DNA of 40,441 bases from Robinsoniella peoriensis (GTDB lineage: Bacteria > Bacillota > Clostridia > Lachnospirales > Lachnospiraceae): assembly GCF_042680125.1 (NCBI RefSeq), contig NZ_JBHTNY010000059.1. One strand, 5' to 3'. The position numbers and the translations under genes were made by a program. Shown in pieces: positions 33,975-40,441 of this stretch; the stretch's first letter is position 1, and each line of letters opens with the position of its first letter. Below the pieces are notes generated by a model that saw nothing but the letters and a program-made list of their open reading frames with translations, searched no databases and was not told the origin of the DNA.

Positions 33975-34046
33975 TTAATGAGCATCTTTCTGAACAGCTG
34001 CTGCCTTACTTAAATTTTGGTTTTTCGGGTACCAGCCCTTTTCCAC
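33975..34046 (-). CDS. Possible 23-residue small protein upstream of catalase
   Basis: A GTG start with AGGAGG about nine bases upstream opens a 23-codon frame ending 36 bases before the catalase start. The peptide begins MEKGWYPK and ends QKDAH; it is basic and soluble. The strong ribosome site argues for translation; the short length means chance cannot be excluded. It may be a leader peptide or a small stress protein. I do not recognise a family. Confidence 0.4.
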   Translation of the reverse strand: MEKGWYPKNQNLSKAAAVQKDAH

Positions 34047-34091
34047 CTATCCACCCCTCCTTTTTCTCCCTGCTAATAGAAGGATAGCGGG

Positions 34092-34107
34092 ATAAATAAT
34101 TATGTAT
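34092..34107. promoter_or_regulatory. Imperfect dyad, possible PerR site
   Basis: ATAAATAA-TTATGTAT is a 16-bp inverted repeat with one mismatch, located upstream of the small frame and catalase. It resembles AT-rich PerR boxes only loosely. Confidence 0.3.
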
Positions 34108-34125
34108 TCGTAAGATTATTATCCC

Positions 34126-34773
34126 CTACAGAAATAAGCACATGCCGATAATCCAGAGGTAGCAGCCTGTTTTGGGCAGCATCAGCATTCCGATCTTAGG
34201 GTTACGGTTTGCAAAAAGAACAACCGGAAGATAAAAGGAAAAGCTTAATAAAATAGCAAGCCACATATAATGGACACTTGATATCACATTTCGCTTCACA
34301 AAAAAGAGTATAGACACCATAAGGCCCATAACAAAGAAAGGAATGTTACGATAGATTCCCCACTTCACCGGAGGTTGGGCATCTGTCCAACGGTTCCACG
34401 GAAGTAAACAAAGTGCTATGCGCAGAACAGCCAAGACATAGATTATATAGTTCCAGAATGGTAAAACCGAAATATTGCTTATCTGCAGTCCTATCTGCCA
34501 AAGCAGAAGGTAAAATACAGTCATAGAAACAGAGGTAATCTGCTTACCACGCCCCAATGCAGTTCGCAGGGCTTTTTCATTTTTAGAAATGATAACCCTG
34601 ATACGGGGAAGAAGATGAAAAGAATCTCCAATTACCAATATCAAAGCCATAATTCCAGCCAGCATGTGCAATTTGGAAGCAGATACCGTAAGCAGAAAAA
34701 TCCCCATTATTAAGGCTGAAAGCAGGTACAATATATCAAAAGCAATTTCAATCTTTCCAAAAACTCGTTTCAT
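34126..34773 (-). CDS. Multi-pass membrane protein of unknown function
   Basis: 215 residues with about six or seven hydrophobic segments (first two near 9-32 and 36-49) and conserved-looking polar patches GDSFHLLPR and LPWNRWTDAQPP. No signal for a known transporter family was recognised. The frame opens seven codons upstream, but the ATG at 34773 has AGGAG. It is preceded by an ideal promoter with an adjacent perfect operator dyad, so it is tightly regulated by some repressor not encoded next to it. Confidence 0.75.
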   Translation of the reverse strand: MKRVFGKIEIAFDILYLLSALIMGIFLLTVSASKLHMLAGIMALILVIGDSFHLLPRIRVIISKNEKALRTALGRGKQITSVSMTVFYLLLWQIGLQISNISVLPFWNYIIYVLAVLRIALCLLPWNRWTDAQPPVKWGIYRNIPFFVMGLMVSILFFVKRNVISSVHYMWLAILLSFSFYLPVVLFANRNPKIGMLMLPKTGCYLWIIGMCLFL

Positions 34774-34806
34774 TATAATTCTCCTATCTTCCAAATAAAA
34801 CAGTAA

Positions 34807-34821
34807 TAGTACTTAGTACTA
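34807..34821. promoter_or_regulatory. Perfect 7-1-7 operator dyad TAGTACT-T-AGTACTA
   Basis: A perfect inverted repeat abuts the -10 box of the membrane-protein promoter on its downstream side. Position and symmetry are those of a repressor site of the MarR or TetR kind; the regulator is not identified. Confidence 0.7.
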
Positions 34822-34850
34822 ATAATAGCCGATTATATGATCCGTGTCAA
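34822..34850 (-). promoter_or_regulatory. Promoter of membrane-protein gene
   Basis: On the minus strand TTGACA (34845-34850) and TATTAT (34822-34827) are separated by 17 bases, a near-ideal sigma-A promoter. Confidence 0.8.
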
Positions 34851-35175
34851 GGAATTTTATTCCAAATCATGGAAATATGTAAAAGATACCCGTCTATGCC
34901 TATGAATTTGAAGAATTTTGAAGAATCTTGTTTTTCGTTAAAATGCAGGCAGGAAATCAAAATCCCCCCACTAATACACCCCATAACAACCATATGTATC
35001 CCCATAACAGTTTCTTTCAAAACAATCGCCGAAAATACAATACTGCTGACCGGAACCATACTGGTAAAGACTGCCGCATTGCTGGCGGGAACTTTTTCTA
35101 TTCCTTTAAACCAGAACACATAAGAGAGAATCGAAACGAAAAACCGTAATAAATCACGCAAATAACAGAGGAAAG
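34847..35175 (-). pseudogene. Remnant of DMT/EamA family transporter
   Basis: Only the last third of a drug/metabolite transporter remains (about 100 residues; FVSILSYVFWFKGIEKVPAS and VFTSMVPVSSIVFSAIVLKE). A second frame immediately upstream reads DLSSVICVIYYGF, which fits the preceding membrane segment, so a frameshift near 35135 is likely as well as loss of the N-terminal two thirds. The upstream end meets the MocR remnant in opposite orientation, and the original promoters are gone. Confidence 0.75.
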
Positions 35176-35821
35176 ATCTATTCTTGTCCTAATGATTGCA
35201 GAAGGCTATCTGGAAGGACACCAGGGATCCGGCACGATTGTAGCAGACGGCATACAGGAGTTAAAAAATCCGCTGAATCATGCAGGTATAGCTGGGAATC
35301 CAAGCAAAAATAAGTTAAATCAGACAGATAATATAAATACTATAGGGAATAGAAATAAGACAGACAAAACAGCTAATACAGAGTCAATAGAGTATTCAGG
35401 AAAAGTTCATCATAAGGAAAAATATAAGAATACCGGAATATTACAGAACACTGGCAAATTTTTAGAATACTGGAGAATTTCAAAACACTGAAGAATTTCA
35501 GAATACTGGAAAATGAAAAAGTACTATCACAAAAACCGAAATCATCTGATCCGGGAATTAACGGATCAATTTGCCAGTGAGTTTAAAATCCTCGGGCAGG
35601 CTGCCGGACTGCATATAGTAGTCCGGTTTCATAACACAACCTTTTCCAGGGATCTGGTACAGGAAATAGCACATCAGGGCATCCGCATATACCCGATTGA
35701 AAATTATCTGCTGGAACACTCCGGCTGCAATTATGCCAGCGAAATACTTATGGGTTACTCTCATTTGAGTTTTGAAAATATTGCAGAGGGCGTCCATATT
35801 CTTAGGAAAGTCATTACCTAG
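35175..35821 (+). pseudogene. Remnant of MocR-type (GntR-aminotransferase) regulator
   Basis: A first piece (MIAEGYLEGHQGSGTIVADG at 35192) matches the end of a GntR winged helix as found in MocR/PdxR regulators. A second piece from 35513 (HKNRNHLIRELTDQF, AAGLHIVVRFHN, NYASEILMGYSHLS) matches the C-terminal end of the aminotransferase domain. Both are in the same frame but separated by a TGA at 35489 and by loss of about 250 residues of the catalytic domain. The space between is low-complexity and repetitive. The end overlaps the MFS gene stop by eight bases. Confidence 0.78.
35427..35516. repeat. Five degenerate ~18-bp tandem repeats in MocR remnant
   Basis: Units beginning AGAATACYGG or a close variant start at 35427, 35445, 35464, 35483 and 35500. 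They occupy the place where the aminotransferase domain was lost, and one carries the stop codon. Confidence 0.6.
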
Positions 35822-37010
35822 ACGATGCATATTTTTTTGCAACAATTTTATTTAACCGCTCGGACATAACCAGCATCAAAATTGCAAAAATACTTAAATA
35901 TAATGGAAATATACTAATGTTGATAGCGGAAGCAAGAAAACCAAAAAGCGGCGGCATAATCGTTGTACCCACGTAGGCGCTTGCCATTTGGATTCCGATA
36001 ATCCCCTGTGAATTTTCTCTGCCAAAATTAAAAGGTGTTGAATGGATAATAGCCGGATACGTGGGAGCACATCCCAGGCCCGTAATAATTAATCCAATCA
36101 TTGCAAAAAACGTTCCTTCTACCGGCAGGGCAACGAAAATGATTCCTAACAATGAAAGCAAAATACCAAAACGGATTAGTAACTTATCTCCTAATTTATC
36201 TGCTATAAATCCACAGAGAAATCTCCCCGCTGTGATACCAAGACAAAACAGAGAGGCAAACCTGGCTGCAATACTCACGTCCAGTCCCCTATGCTGCACC
36301 AGATAACTGCTTGCCCATAACATTGCCGTCTGTTCCAGCGCACAATATGAGAAAAATGTTACCAGAACCAGGGGAACCCCTTTCATTTTTAAAATCTGCG
36401 CAAACCCCAGGGGTTTGGATGAAACTTCCTTATCAAGTTCCGCATGTTGTATATGATCTGTATTTCCCCTCTTCCAAAGCGGCAGGCTGATAAAGAGAAT
36501 TACAGTTAATATAATCTGCACGATACTGACCACACGATAACCACTGTGCCATCCATGGCCACCCGTAAGGCAAAAACTCATTATGTACGGGCTGACAGCC
36601 GCCCCAACTCCCCAGAAGCAATGCAGCCAGCTCATATGGCGTGATGCATAGTGCAGGGCAACATAGTTATTCAGTGCTGCATCTACCGCTCCTGCTCCCA
36701 GTCCATACGGAACCGCCCATAAACACAGCAAAATAAAAGAATTCGATACCGAAAATCCAAACAGCGCCATGGCTGTTAAAAATACACTGAATGCCGTAAC
36801 TAATCCGGCTCCAAATTTCCTGGTAAGCCTGTCTGACAGAAGGCTTGAGACAATTGTCCCACAGGCTATAATCATCGTAATGATTCCCGCGTATGAAAAA
36901 GGAACTCCCAATTCTGACTGCATCACTGGCCATGCAGAACCTACCAGGGAATCCGGCAGTCCCAGACTGATAAATGCAACATAAATAATCACTAGTAAAA
37001 ATGAAAACAT
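35814..37010 (-). CDS. Major facilitator superfamily transporter
   Basis: 398 residues, twelve predicted membrane segments; the loop SDRLTRKFGAGL between helices 2 and 3 is the MFS signature region and ADKLGDKLLIRFG the matching loop of the second half. FucP/YfkF-like sugar or drug exporters have this layout; substrate unknown. The frame is open 45 codons upstream, but the ATG at 37010 has GGAG eight bases away and the upstream part lacks any membrane pattern. It is downstream of an AraC gene on the same strand, with the operator-rich gap between. Confidence 0.85.
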   Translation of the reverse strand: MFSFLLVIIYVAFISLGLPDSLVGSAWPVMQSELGVPFSYAGIITMIIACGTIVSSLLSDRLTRKFGAGLVTAFSVFLTAMALFGFSVSNSFILLCLWAVPYGLGAGAVDAALNNYVALHYASRHMSWLHCFWGVGAAVSPYIMSFCLTGGHGWHSGYRVVSIVQIILTVILFISLPLWKRGNTDHIQHAELDKEVSSKPLGFAQILKMKGVPLVLVTFFSYCALEQTAMLWASSYLVQHRGLDVSIAARFASLFCLGITAGRFLCGFIADKLGDKLLIRFGILLSLLGIIFVALPVEGTFFAMIGLIITGLGCAPTYPAIIHSTPFNFGRENSQGIIGIQMASAYVGTTIMPPLFGFLASAINISIFPLYLSIFAILMLVMSERLNKIVAKKYASSR

Positions 37011-37457
37011 AGCAAACTCTCCAACTCTATATGATAGCGCCTGTTTTGGAATCCAAATACATGATTGGGAATTTAATAACAAATCAAAACCTTCACCTGC
37101 ACAATCCAATAATGCCAGGAGAAAATCTCGCCACTTAAAAATCACTAAGGATTCTGCGCCGCATAGAATATTATTATAATGTCTGTAATTAACTTTTCAT
37201 ATAATAAAAATGTCATTTTATATGAATATTATGTCATATTCACATGTAAAGGCTCACATGTCCCTCAACATGTTACTCACATGTTGAAAATGTACTGCAA
37301 TCCAACATAATATCAAAAACGGAGATACATATTTTTTATCCATTAGTTCATAAAGTTTAAATTTACCGTTAATGTTCTCTATTTCAAATATTGACTCATA
37401 AGATTGTTTTGAACAGGAGCCATAAGCCACTTATAAACTGTTAGCTCTAGCTATTAT
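37011..37457. promoter_or_regulatory. 447-bp operator-rich region upstream of MFS gene
   Basis: A TATAAT box on the minus strand lies at 37173-37178 with no -35 consensus. Dyads follow upstream of it: TTCATATAA-N13-TTATATGAA (37196-37226), GAATAT-N6-ATATTC (37224-37241) and four ACATGT palindromes at 37242-37284, of which the last two form a perfect 8-bp inverted repeat (37266-37286). The segment 37290-37457 shows nothing recognisable. The layout points to regulator-dependent expression of the MFS gene. Confidence 0.6.
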
Positions 37458-38306
37458 TCACAAATTCAAATGATTCTTCCGAAACTCCTGCGGTGATATA
37501 TTGCAGTGCTTCTTAAATGCTTTAGAATATGAAAATCCATCTGCAAAATTACATAAAAGTGCTATTTCATTTAAATTCTTCCCGGTGTCTAACAGCAGGG
37601 TCTTTGAATAATTAATCCGGCTGTCAATCTGATATGCTCCCGGGGAAATCCCGTACATATCCTTAAATTTTTTCCGAAATCTGTCATAAGACATGCCGAT
37701 ACAATCCGACACCTCTCTGGCATTTAAAAAGCGTGGCTTCCTCTGGCAGAGCAGTTCCTCTGCCTTCTGCATCTTCACAAATTCCCTGCCATCCACATAT
37801 GAATTTCTGGCACTTCGAAACATCTCGATTGCAAATTCCTGACTGTAAAGATACAAAACCGACAGCTGCTCTTCCGGCAGTTTCCGGAAACATTCCATTA
37901 AATAATTGCACTTTTGAAAAGTATGAGGGGTCAGTCCCGGATAAATCACAGGTGTATCCGAAATTAGTTTCAGATCTCTTAAATTCTCATAAGTTTTTTT
38001 GCCAAAACAAACAAAAAACTCCAGCCATTTTCCATCCGGATTTACCATGGTTGTATGCATCCTGCCCGGCAGCCTCTGTATGTAAGCTCCCGGTTCCAGA
38101 TCATATTCATATCCCTCTGAATCCGTATAACTCCCCGATCCGTCCAGCAGCAAAAATGCACCATAGTGTTCAAAGACAAGACCACTTTGAGAAAAACCTG
38201 CATTTGGTTTATGCAGGAAACCACAGCTTAAAACGCCGTCCTGGGGACTGTGGGTAATATTATAATGCATCGTTTGATTGCGGTACAACCGCTCCGGTAT
38301 TTTCAT
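37458..38306 (-). CDS. AraC family regulator near MFS and methyltransferase genes
   Basis: 282 residues; N-terminal cupin domain and C-terminal double helix-turn-helix (SDCIGMSYDRFRKKFKDMYG and LCNFADGFSYSKAFKKHCN). The open frame starts at 38387, but the promoter predicted at 38371-38400 would start transcription near 38364, below that ATG; the ATG at 38306 has AAAGGA eight bases upstream and is preferred (Met at 38339 is an alternative). It is divergent from the uroporphyrinogen decarboxylase-like gene and upstream of the MFS gene, and likely regulates both. Confidence 0.88.
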   Translation of the reverse strand: MKIPERLYRNQTMHYNITHSPQDGVLSCGFLHKPNAGFSQSGLVFEHYGAFLLLDGSGSYTDSEGYEYDLEPGAYIQRLPGRMHTTMVNPDGKWLEFFVCFGKKTYENLRDLKLISDTPVIYPGLTPHTFQKCNYLMECFRKLPEEQLSVLYLYSQEFAIEMFRSARNSYVDGREFVKMQKAEELLCQRKPRFLNAREVSDCIGMSYDRFRKKFKDMYGISPGAYQIDSRINYSKTLLLDTGKNLNEIALLCNFADGFSYSKAFKKHCNISPQEFRKNHLNL

Positions 38307-38370
38307 CTCCTTTGTCCTTTCTATTTCCAAAAATGACATGCCCTGACCAATAATTCCATTCATATTCTTA

Positions 38371-38400
38371 ATCATATATGCTAACATGTGGATAAGTCAA
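38371..38400 (-). promoter_or_regulatory. Promoter of AraC gene with CACATGTT motif
   Basis: On the minus strand TTGACT (38395-38400) and TATGAT (38371-38376) are separated by 18 bases. The spacer contains CACATGTT (38383-38390), identical to an 8-mer in the ACATGT array at 37278-37285, suggesting autoregulation by the same factor. Confidence 0.6.
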
Positions 38401-38447
38401 TAACGAAAAAGAAAAATATTGTGAAAGGAATATAAACAGGTGCTGAT

Positions 38448-39518
38448 ATGACAAAAAGAGAAAACTTAATCGCTATGCTAAAGGGTAAACCTTACCAGGA
38501 GGTGCCCGTAGAATTTAATTTATGCCCGGAACTAGTGGCGACCTATCATGAAAAAACAGGAAGTGACCTGAGCTATATGGAGTACTTCCAGATGCCCTGG
38601 CGCTATGTGGATGATATCACCATCAAAGAAAATCCGGAACAGTTTCTTAAATATTATCCCTACGGATTGAAAGAAGGATCTAAAATCGATGTATGGGGAA
38701 TTGCACATGAACCAGGCAGTGCCGCTGCCAAGCATATGACAAGAATGCGCTATCCGCTTAGTCTGACAGAGGATTTGGAAGAAATTAAGGACTACCCTTT
38801 TCCCGATTTCGCTGCAGGCAATGCATCCCATCAGCCAGAACAGGTTAAAGCAATCCATAAACAGGGACTGGCTGCTGTAGGCAGTATGCAGGTGACTATC
38901 TGGGAAACATCCTGGTACATCCGGGGTATGGAAAATCTCATGTCTGATATGATCTGTGATCCAGAAATTGCTTCTTTCATTTTTGACAAAGTCACGGCAC
39001 AGGCGCAGATTCGTGCCAGGTCTTTTGCCCTGGCAGGTGTGGATATCATTTACCTGGGTGACGATATTGGGATGCAGCACACCCAGATGATGAGTGAAGA
39101 TCTCTATTGCGAATGGATTTTACCGCGCCTGAAGAAAGTAATTCAGACAATCCGTTCCGTTAATCCGGAAATTATTATATTTTACCACAGCTGTGGGTAT
39201 GTTACCCCTTTTATCCCCTATCTGATCGAAGCAGGAATTGATGTTCTGAATCCTATTCAAAGCGAATGCATGGACTTTCAGGAAATTTTTCAAAAATATG
39301 GTGGGAAGATTGGATTCCATGGCACCATTGGGACCCAGACCACCATGCCCTTTGCCTCCCCGCAGGAAGTGAAAGCAACCGCCATCCATTTACTGGATAT
39401 TGCCGGCAAAACCGGCAGGCTCTTTTTGGCACCTACCCATATGCTGGAGCCGGAGGTATCCTGGGAAAATATCACGGCATATGTAGAAGCATGCAGAAAT
39501 TATACTCTGCAATTTTAG
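38448..39518 (+). CDS. Uroporphyrinogen decarboxylase-like methyltransferase family protein
   Basis: 356 residues of the URO-D superfamily, most like the MtaA/CmuA corrinoid-methyl transferase branch. A zinc site of this branch is suggested by YHSCGYVTPFIPYLIEAGID and the following NPIQSECMD. It is not expected to be HemE: no other haem genes are near and the substrate-binding motif of true HemE is not recognised. No corrinoid protein or MtaB-like partner is in the window. Context is an AraC regulator and an MFS transporter, so it may belong to methylated-compound or sugar-derivative metabolism. Confidence 0.82.
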   Translation: MTKRENLIAMLKGKPYQEVPVEFNLCPELVATYHEKTGSDLSYMEYFQMPWRYVDDITIKENPEQFLKYYPYGLKEGSKIDVWGIAHEPGSAAAKHMTRMRYPLSLTEDLEEIKDYPFPDFAAGNASHQPEQVKAIHKQGLAAVGSMQVTIWETSWYIRGMENLMSDMICDPEIASFIFDKVTAQAQIRARSFALAGVDIIYLGDDIGMQHTQMMSEDLYCEWILPRLKKVIQTIRSVNPEIIIFYHSCGYVTPFIPYLIEAGIDVLNPIQSECMDFQEIFQKYGGKIGFHGTIGTQTTMPFASPQEVKATAIHLLDIAGKTGRLFLAPTHMLEPEVSWENITAYVEACRNYTLQF

Positions 39519-39660
39519 TATATTTTTGAAAGCATTGTCGGCTACAGTGGTTACCTTTTAGGTATTATCGGATATTTTATTTAGGCTTTTTTACTTAAAT
39601 GTATCGTTTTTTTAACTTCAGGCAAAATATCTCTTACGATACCAGTAAAAAATGCAAAAA

Positions 39661-39722
39661 AGAATCGTTTAGTCTGACTGCGTGCTAAAAATCACGTTCA
39701 GATAAAACGACTCTTTTTTATT
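39661..39722. terminator. Bidirectional rho-independent terminator
   Basis: A long stem (17-base arms at 39661-39677 and 39698-39714, two or three imperfect positions) is followed by a run of T on the plus strand and preceded by A-rich sequence that gives a T run on the minus strand. It serves the convergent methyltransferase and VOC genes. The stretch 39519-39660 holds nothing else recognised. Confidence 0.85.
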
Positions 39723-39726
39723 TTTC

Positions 39727-39756
39727 CTTTTATTTTCTTTTATTTTCTTTTATTTT
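39727..39756. repeat. 10-bp tandem repeat CTTTTATTTT x3
   Basis: Three exact copies of CTTTTATTTT with a partial fourth lie just after the terminator, before the VOC stop codon. Likely slippage-generated. Confidence 0.7.
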
Positions 39757-39768
39757 TCTTTTTTCTCA

Positions 39769-40188
39769 TTAATCCTCTCGGTAAGTGTCCAAACAAAACG
39801 GGTGCCCCGCAGGATCAAACAGCGTTCTGGAATCCTCGAAAAATATCTCTTCCGCCAGCCTTGCTCCACAAAGCACAGCATAGCTGATCGCTTCTTCCAA
39901 GTCTTCCACTTCTAGATCAAAGTGTATCATTTGTCCCTGTTTTCCAGCTTTCCACGGCCAGACCGGAGATTCATACCCCTCAACCTCCTGAAATGCCATC
40001 ACATTTCCCTGGGGAGAGGTGATAGCAGACGTCCCATTCTGCGCCGGATGCGAGAGATTCCATCCAAGCAGTCTGCTATAAAATTCCGAAAGTACTTTAG
40101 CGCCTCCCATACCACAGTCCATCACAATAGGCCCCATTTTAATATTTGGTCTGTTTTTCTCCATATCAGATTCTTTTAATAGTTCCAT
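39769..40188 (-). CDS. VOC (glyoxalase/bleomycin resistance) family protein
   Basis: 139 residues, single VOC fold made of two beta-alpha-beta-beta-beta units. KMGPIVMDCG, SEFYSRLLGWNL, MIHFDLEVEDLEEAI and the ending LFDPAGHPFCLDTYRED are typical of the family's metal-dependent and lactamase-like branches. Ligands are not certain. The ATG has GAGGAG upstream. It appears as a single gene and its substrate is unknown. Confidence 0.88.
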   Translation of the reverse strand: MELLKESDMEKNRPNIKMGPIVMDCGMGGAKVLSEFYSRLLGWNLSHPAQNGTSAITSPQGNVMAFQEVEGYESPVWPWKAGKQGQMIHFDLEVEDLEEAISYAVLCGARLAEEIFFEDSRTLFDPAGHPFCLDTYRED

Positions 40189-40319
40189 ACTGATCTCCTC
40201 TTTGATTTTTTATTCATATATGATCTCTACTACATATTTTTACTTAAATGAATTCTCAACCACACTCTTATGCGTCATTACTTGAACTTGAGACTCACTC
40301 CAGGTTTATTATATTTGGG

Positions 40320-40441
40320 TTTAGCTGAGGAAGGGGACGCTTTGTAGATTGAAGTAGTGTGCGGAAAGAGAAGGGGGCGGACCATGGCAGGCGTTTGGAA
40401 GGCTTACCGCAGAACTGGCATTTTCTAACCTTCCCAGAGCG
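40320..40441. repeat. Nested palindromic repeat, left part, cut by window end
   Basis: It begins TTTAGCTGAG like the complete element at 26569 and shares a 74-base identical segment (40362-40435). The last six bases differ where the inner hairpin loop begins. The rest lies outside the window. The preceding 40189-40319 is AT-rich with no gene recognised. Confidence 0.85.

Noticed and set aside
37011..37145. 45-codon N-terminal extension of the MFS transporter
   Set aside because: No membrane pattern and no ribosome site; the ATG at 37010 has GGAG at eight bases.
38532..39080. 182-codon minus-strand frame over the URO-D-like gene
   Set aside because: Antisense shadow; no motif, and the plus-strand frame has full family signatures.
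38448..39518. Gene considered as hemE of haem biosynthesis
   Set aside because: The sequence fits the MtaA/CmuA-like branch better and no haem genes are near.
39727..39756. Tandem repeat considered as a CRISPR or regulatory array
   Set aside because: Units are 10 bp, directly adjacent and without spacers; simple slippage repeat.

Overview
The window looks like a chromosomal segment of a spore-forming Firmicute of the Lachnospiraceae / Clostridium cluster XIVa type. This rests on moderate-to-low GC, strong AGGAGG-type ribosome binding sites, a YesM/YesN-type two-component system beside a carbohydrate ABC transporter, many AraC regulators, a Csp-like subtilase and a HelD helicase. No rRNA, tRNA, integrase, transposase or CRISPR array was seen, and the species cannot be fixed from this sequence alone.

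Layout. (1) 1-11.9 kb, sugar uptake: an ABC importer (binding lipoprotein, then two permeases, with a terminator-like hairpin between them), a histidine kinase/AraC-type response regulator pair, a stand-alone AraC regulator and a GH31 alpha-xylosidase-like enzyme; a HelD-type helicase sits in the middle. (2) 12-16.4 kb: a lemA-TPM domain pair, a Csp-like subtilisin protease with an intact triad, and an AraC regulator. (3) 16.5-19.5 kb: a GH78 alpha-L-rhamnosidase divergent from that AraC gene, then an XRE regulator/small membrane protein pair with a twin operator. (4) 19.5-26.5 kb, zinc locus on the minus strand: zur, a 107-residue membrane protein, znuA, znuC, znuB, a fusion of a degenerate COG0523 (CobW-type) GTPase domain to a DUF318 permease, a TIGR03943 protein and a COG0523 metallochaperone. 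A perfect 7-1-7 Fur/Zur box lies at the zur promoter. (5) 26.8-31.8 kb: an AraC regulator divergent from a four-gene oxidoreductase/TIM-barrel cluster (two Gfo/Idh/MocA proteins flanked by two sugar isomerase/epimerase-like proteins), probably oxidative or isomerising catabolism of an unknown sugar, polyol or glycoside. (6) 32-34.8 kb: catalase and a PerR-like regulator, a possible 23-codon small ORF and a membrane protein behind a well-formed operator. (7) 34.8-35.8 kb: a graveyard of a DMT transporter and a MocR regulator. (8) 35.8-39.5 kb: an MFS transporter, an AraC regulator and a uroporphyrinogen decarboxylase-like methyltransferase, with a cluster of ACATGT motifs as the likely regulator sites. 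(9) A VOC protein and, at the right edge, the start of a nested palindromic repeat.

The same roughly 262-bp repeat is complete at 26569-26830, cut off by the window end at 40320-40441 and reduced to one arm at 11931-11974. It has long terminal inverted repeats and an inner hairpin of about 28 bp and carries no transposase, so it behaves like a MITE or structured REP-like element.

The best candidates for something undescribed are the GTPase-permease fusion with its small Cys/His membrane partner in the Zur locus, the two-oxidoreductase/two-TIM-barrel cluster, the ACATGT operator array, and the nested palindromic repeat family.
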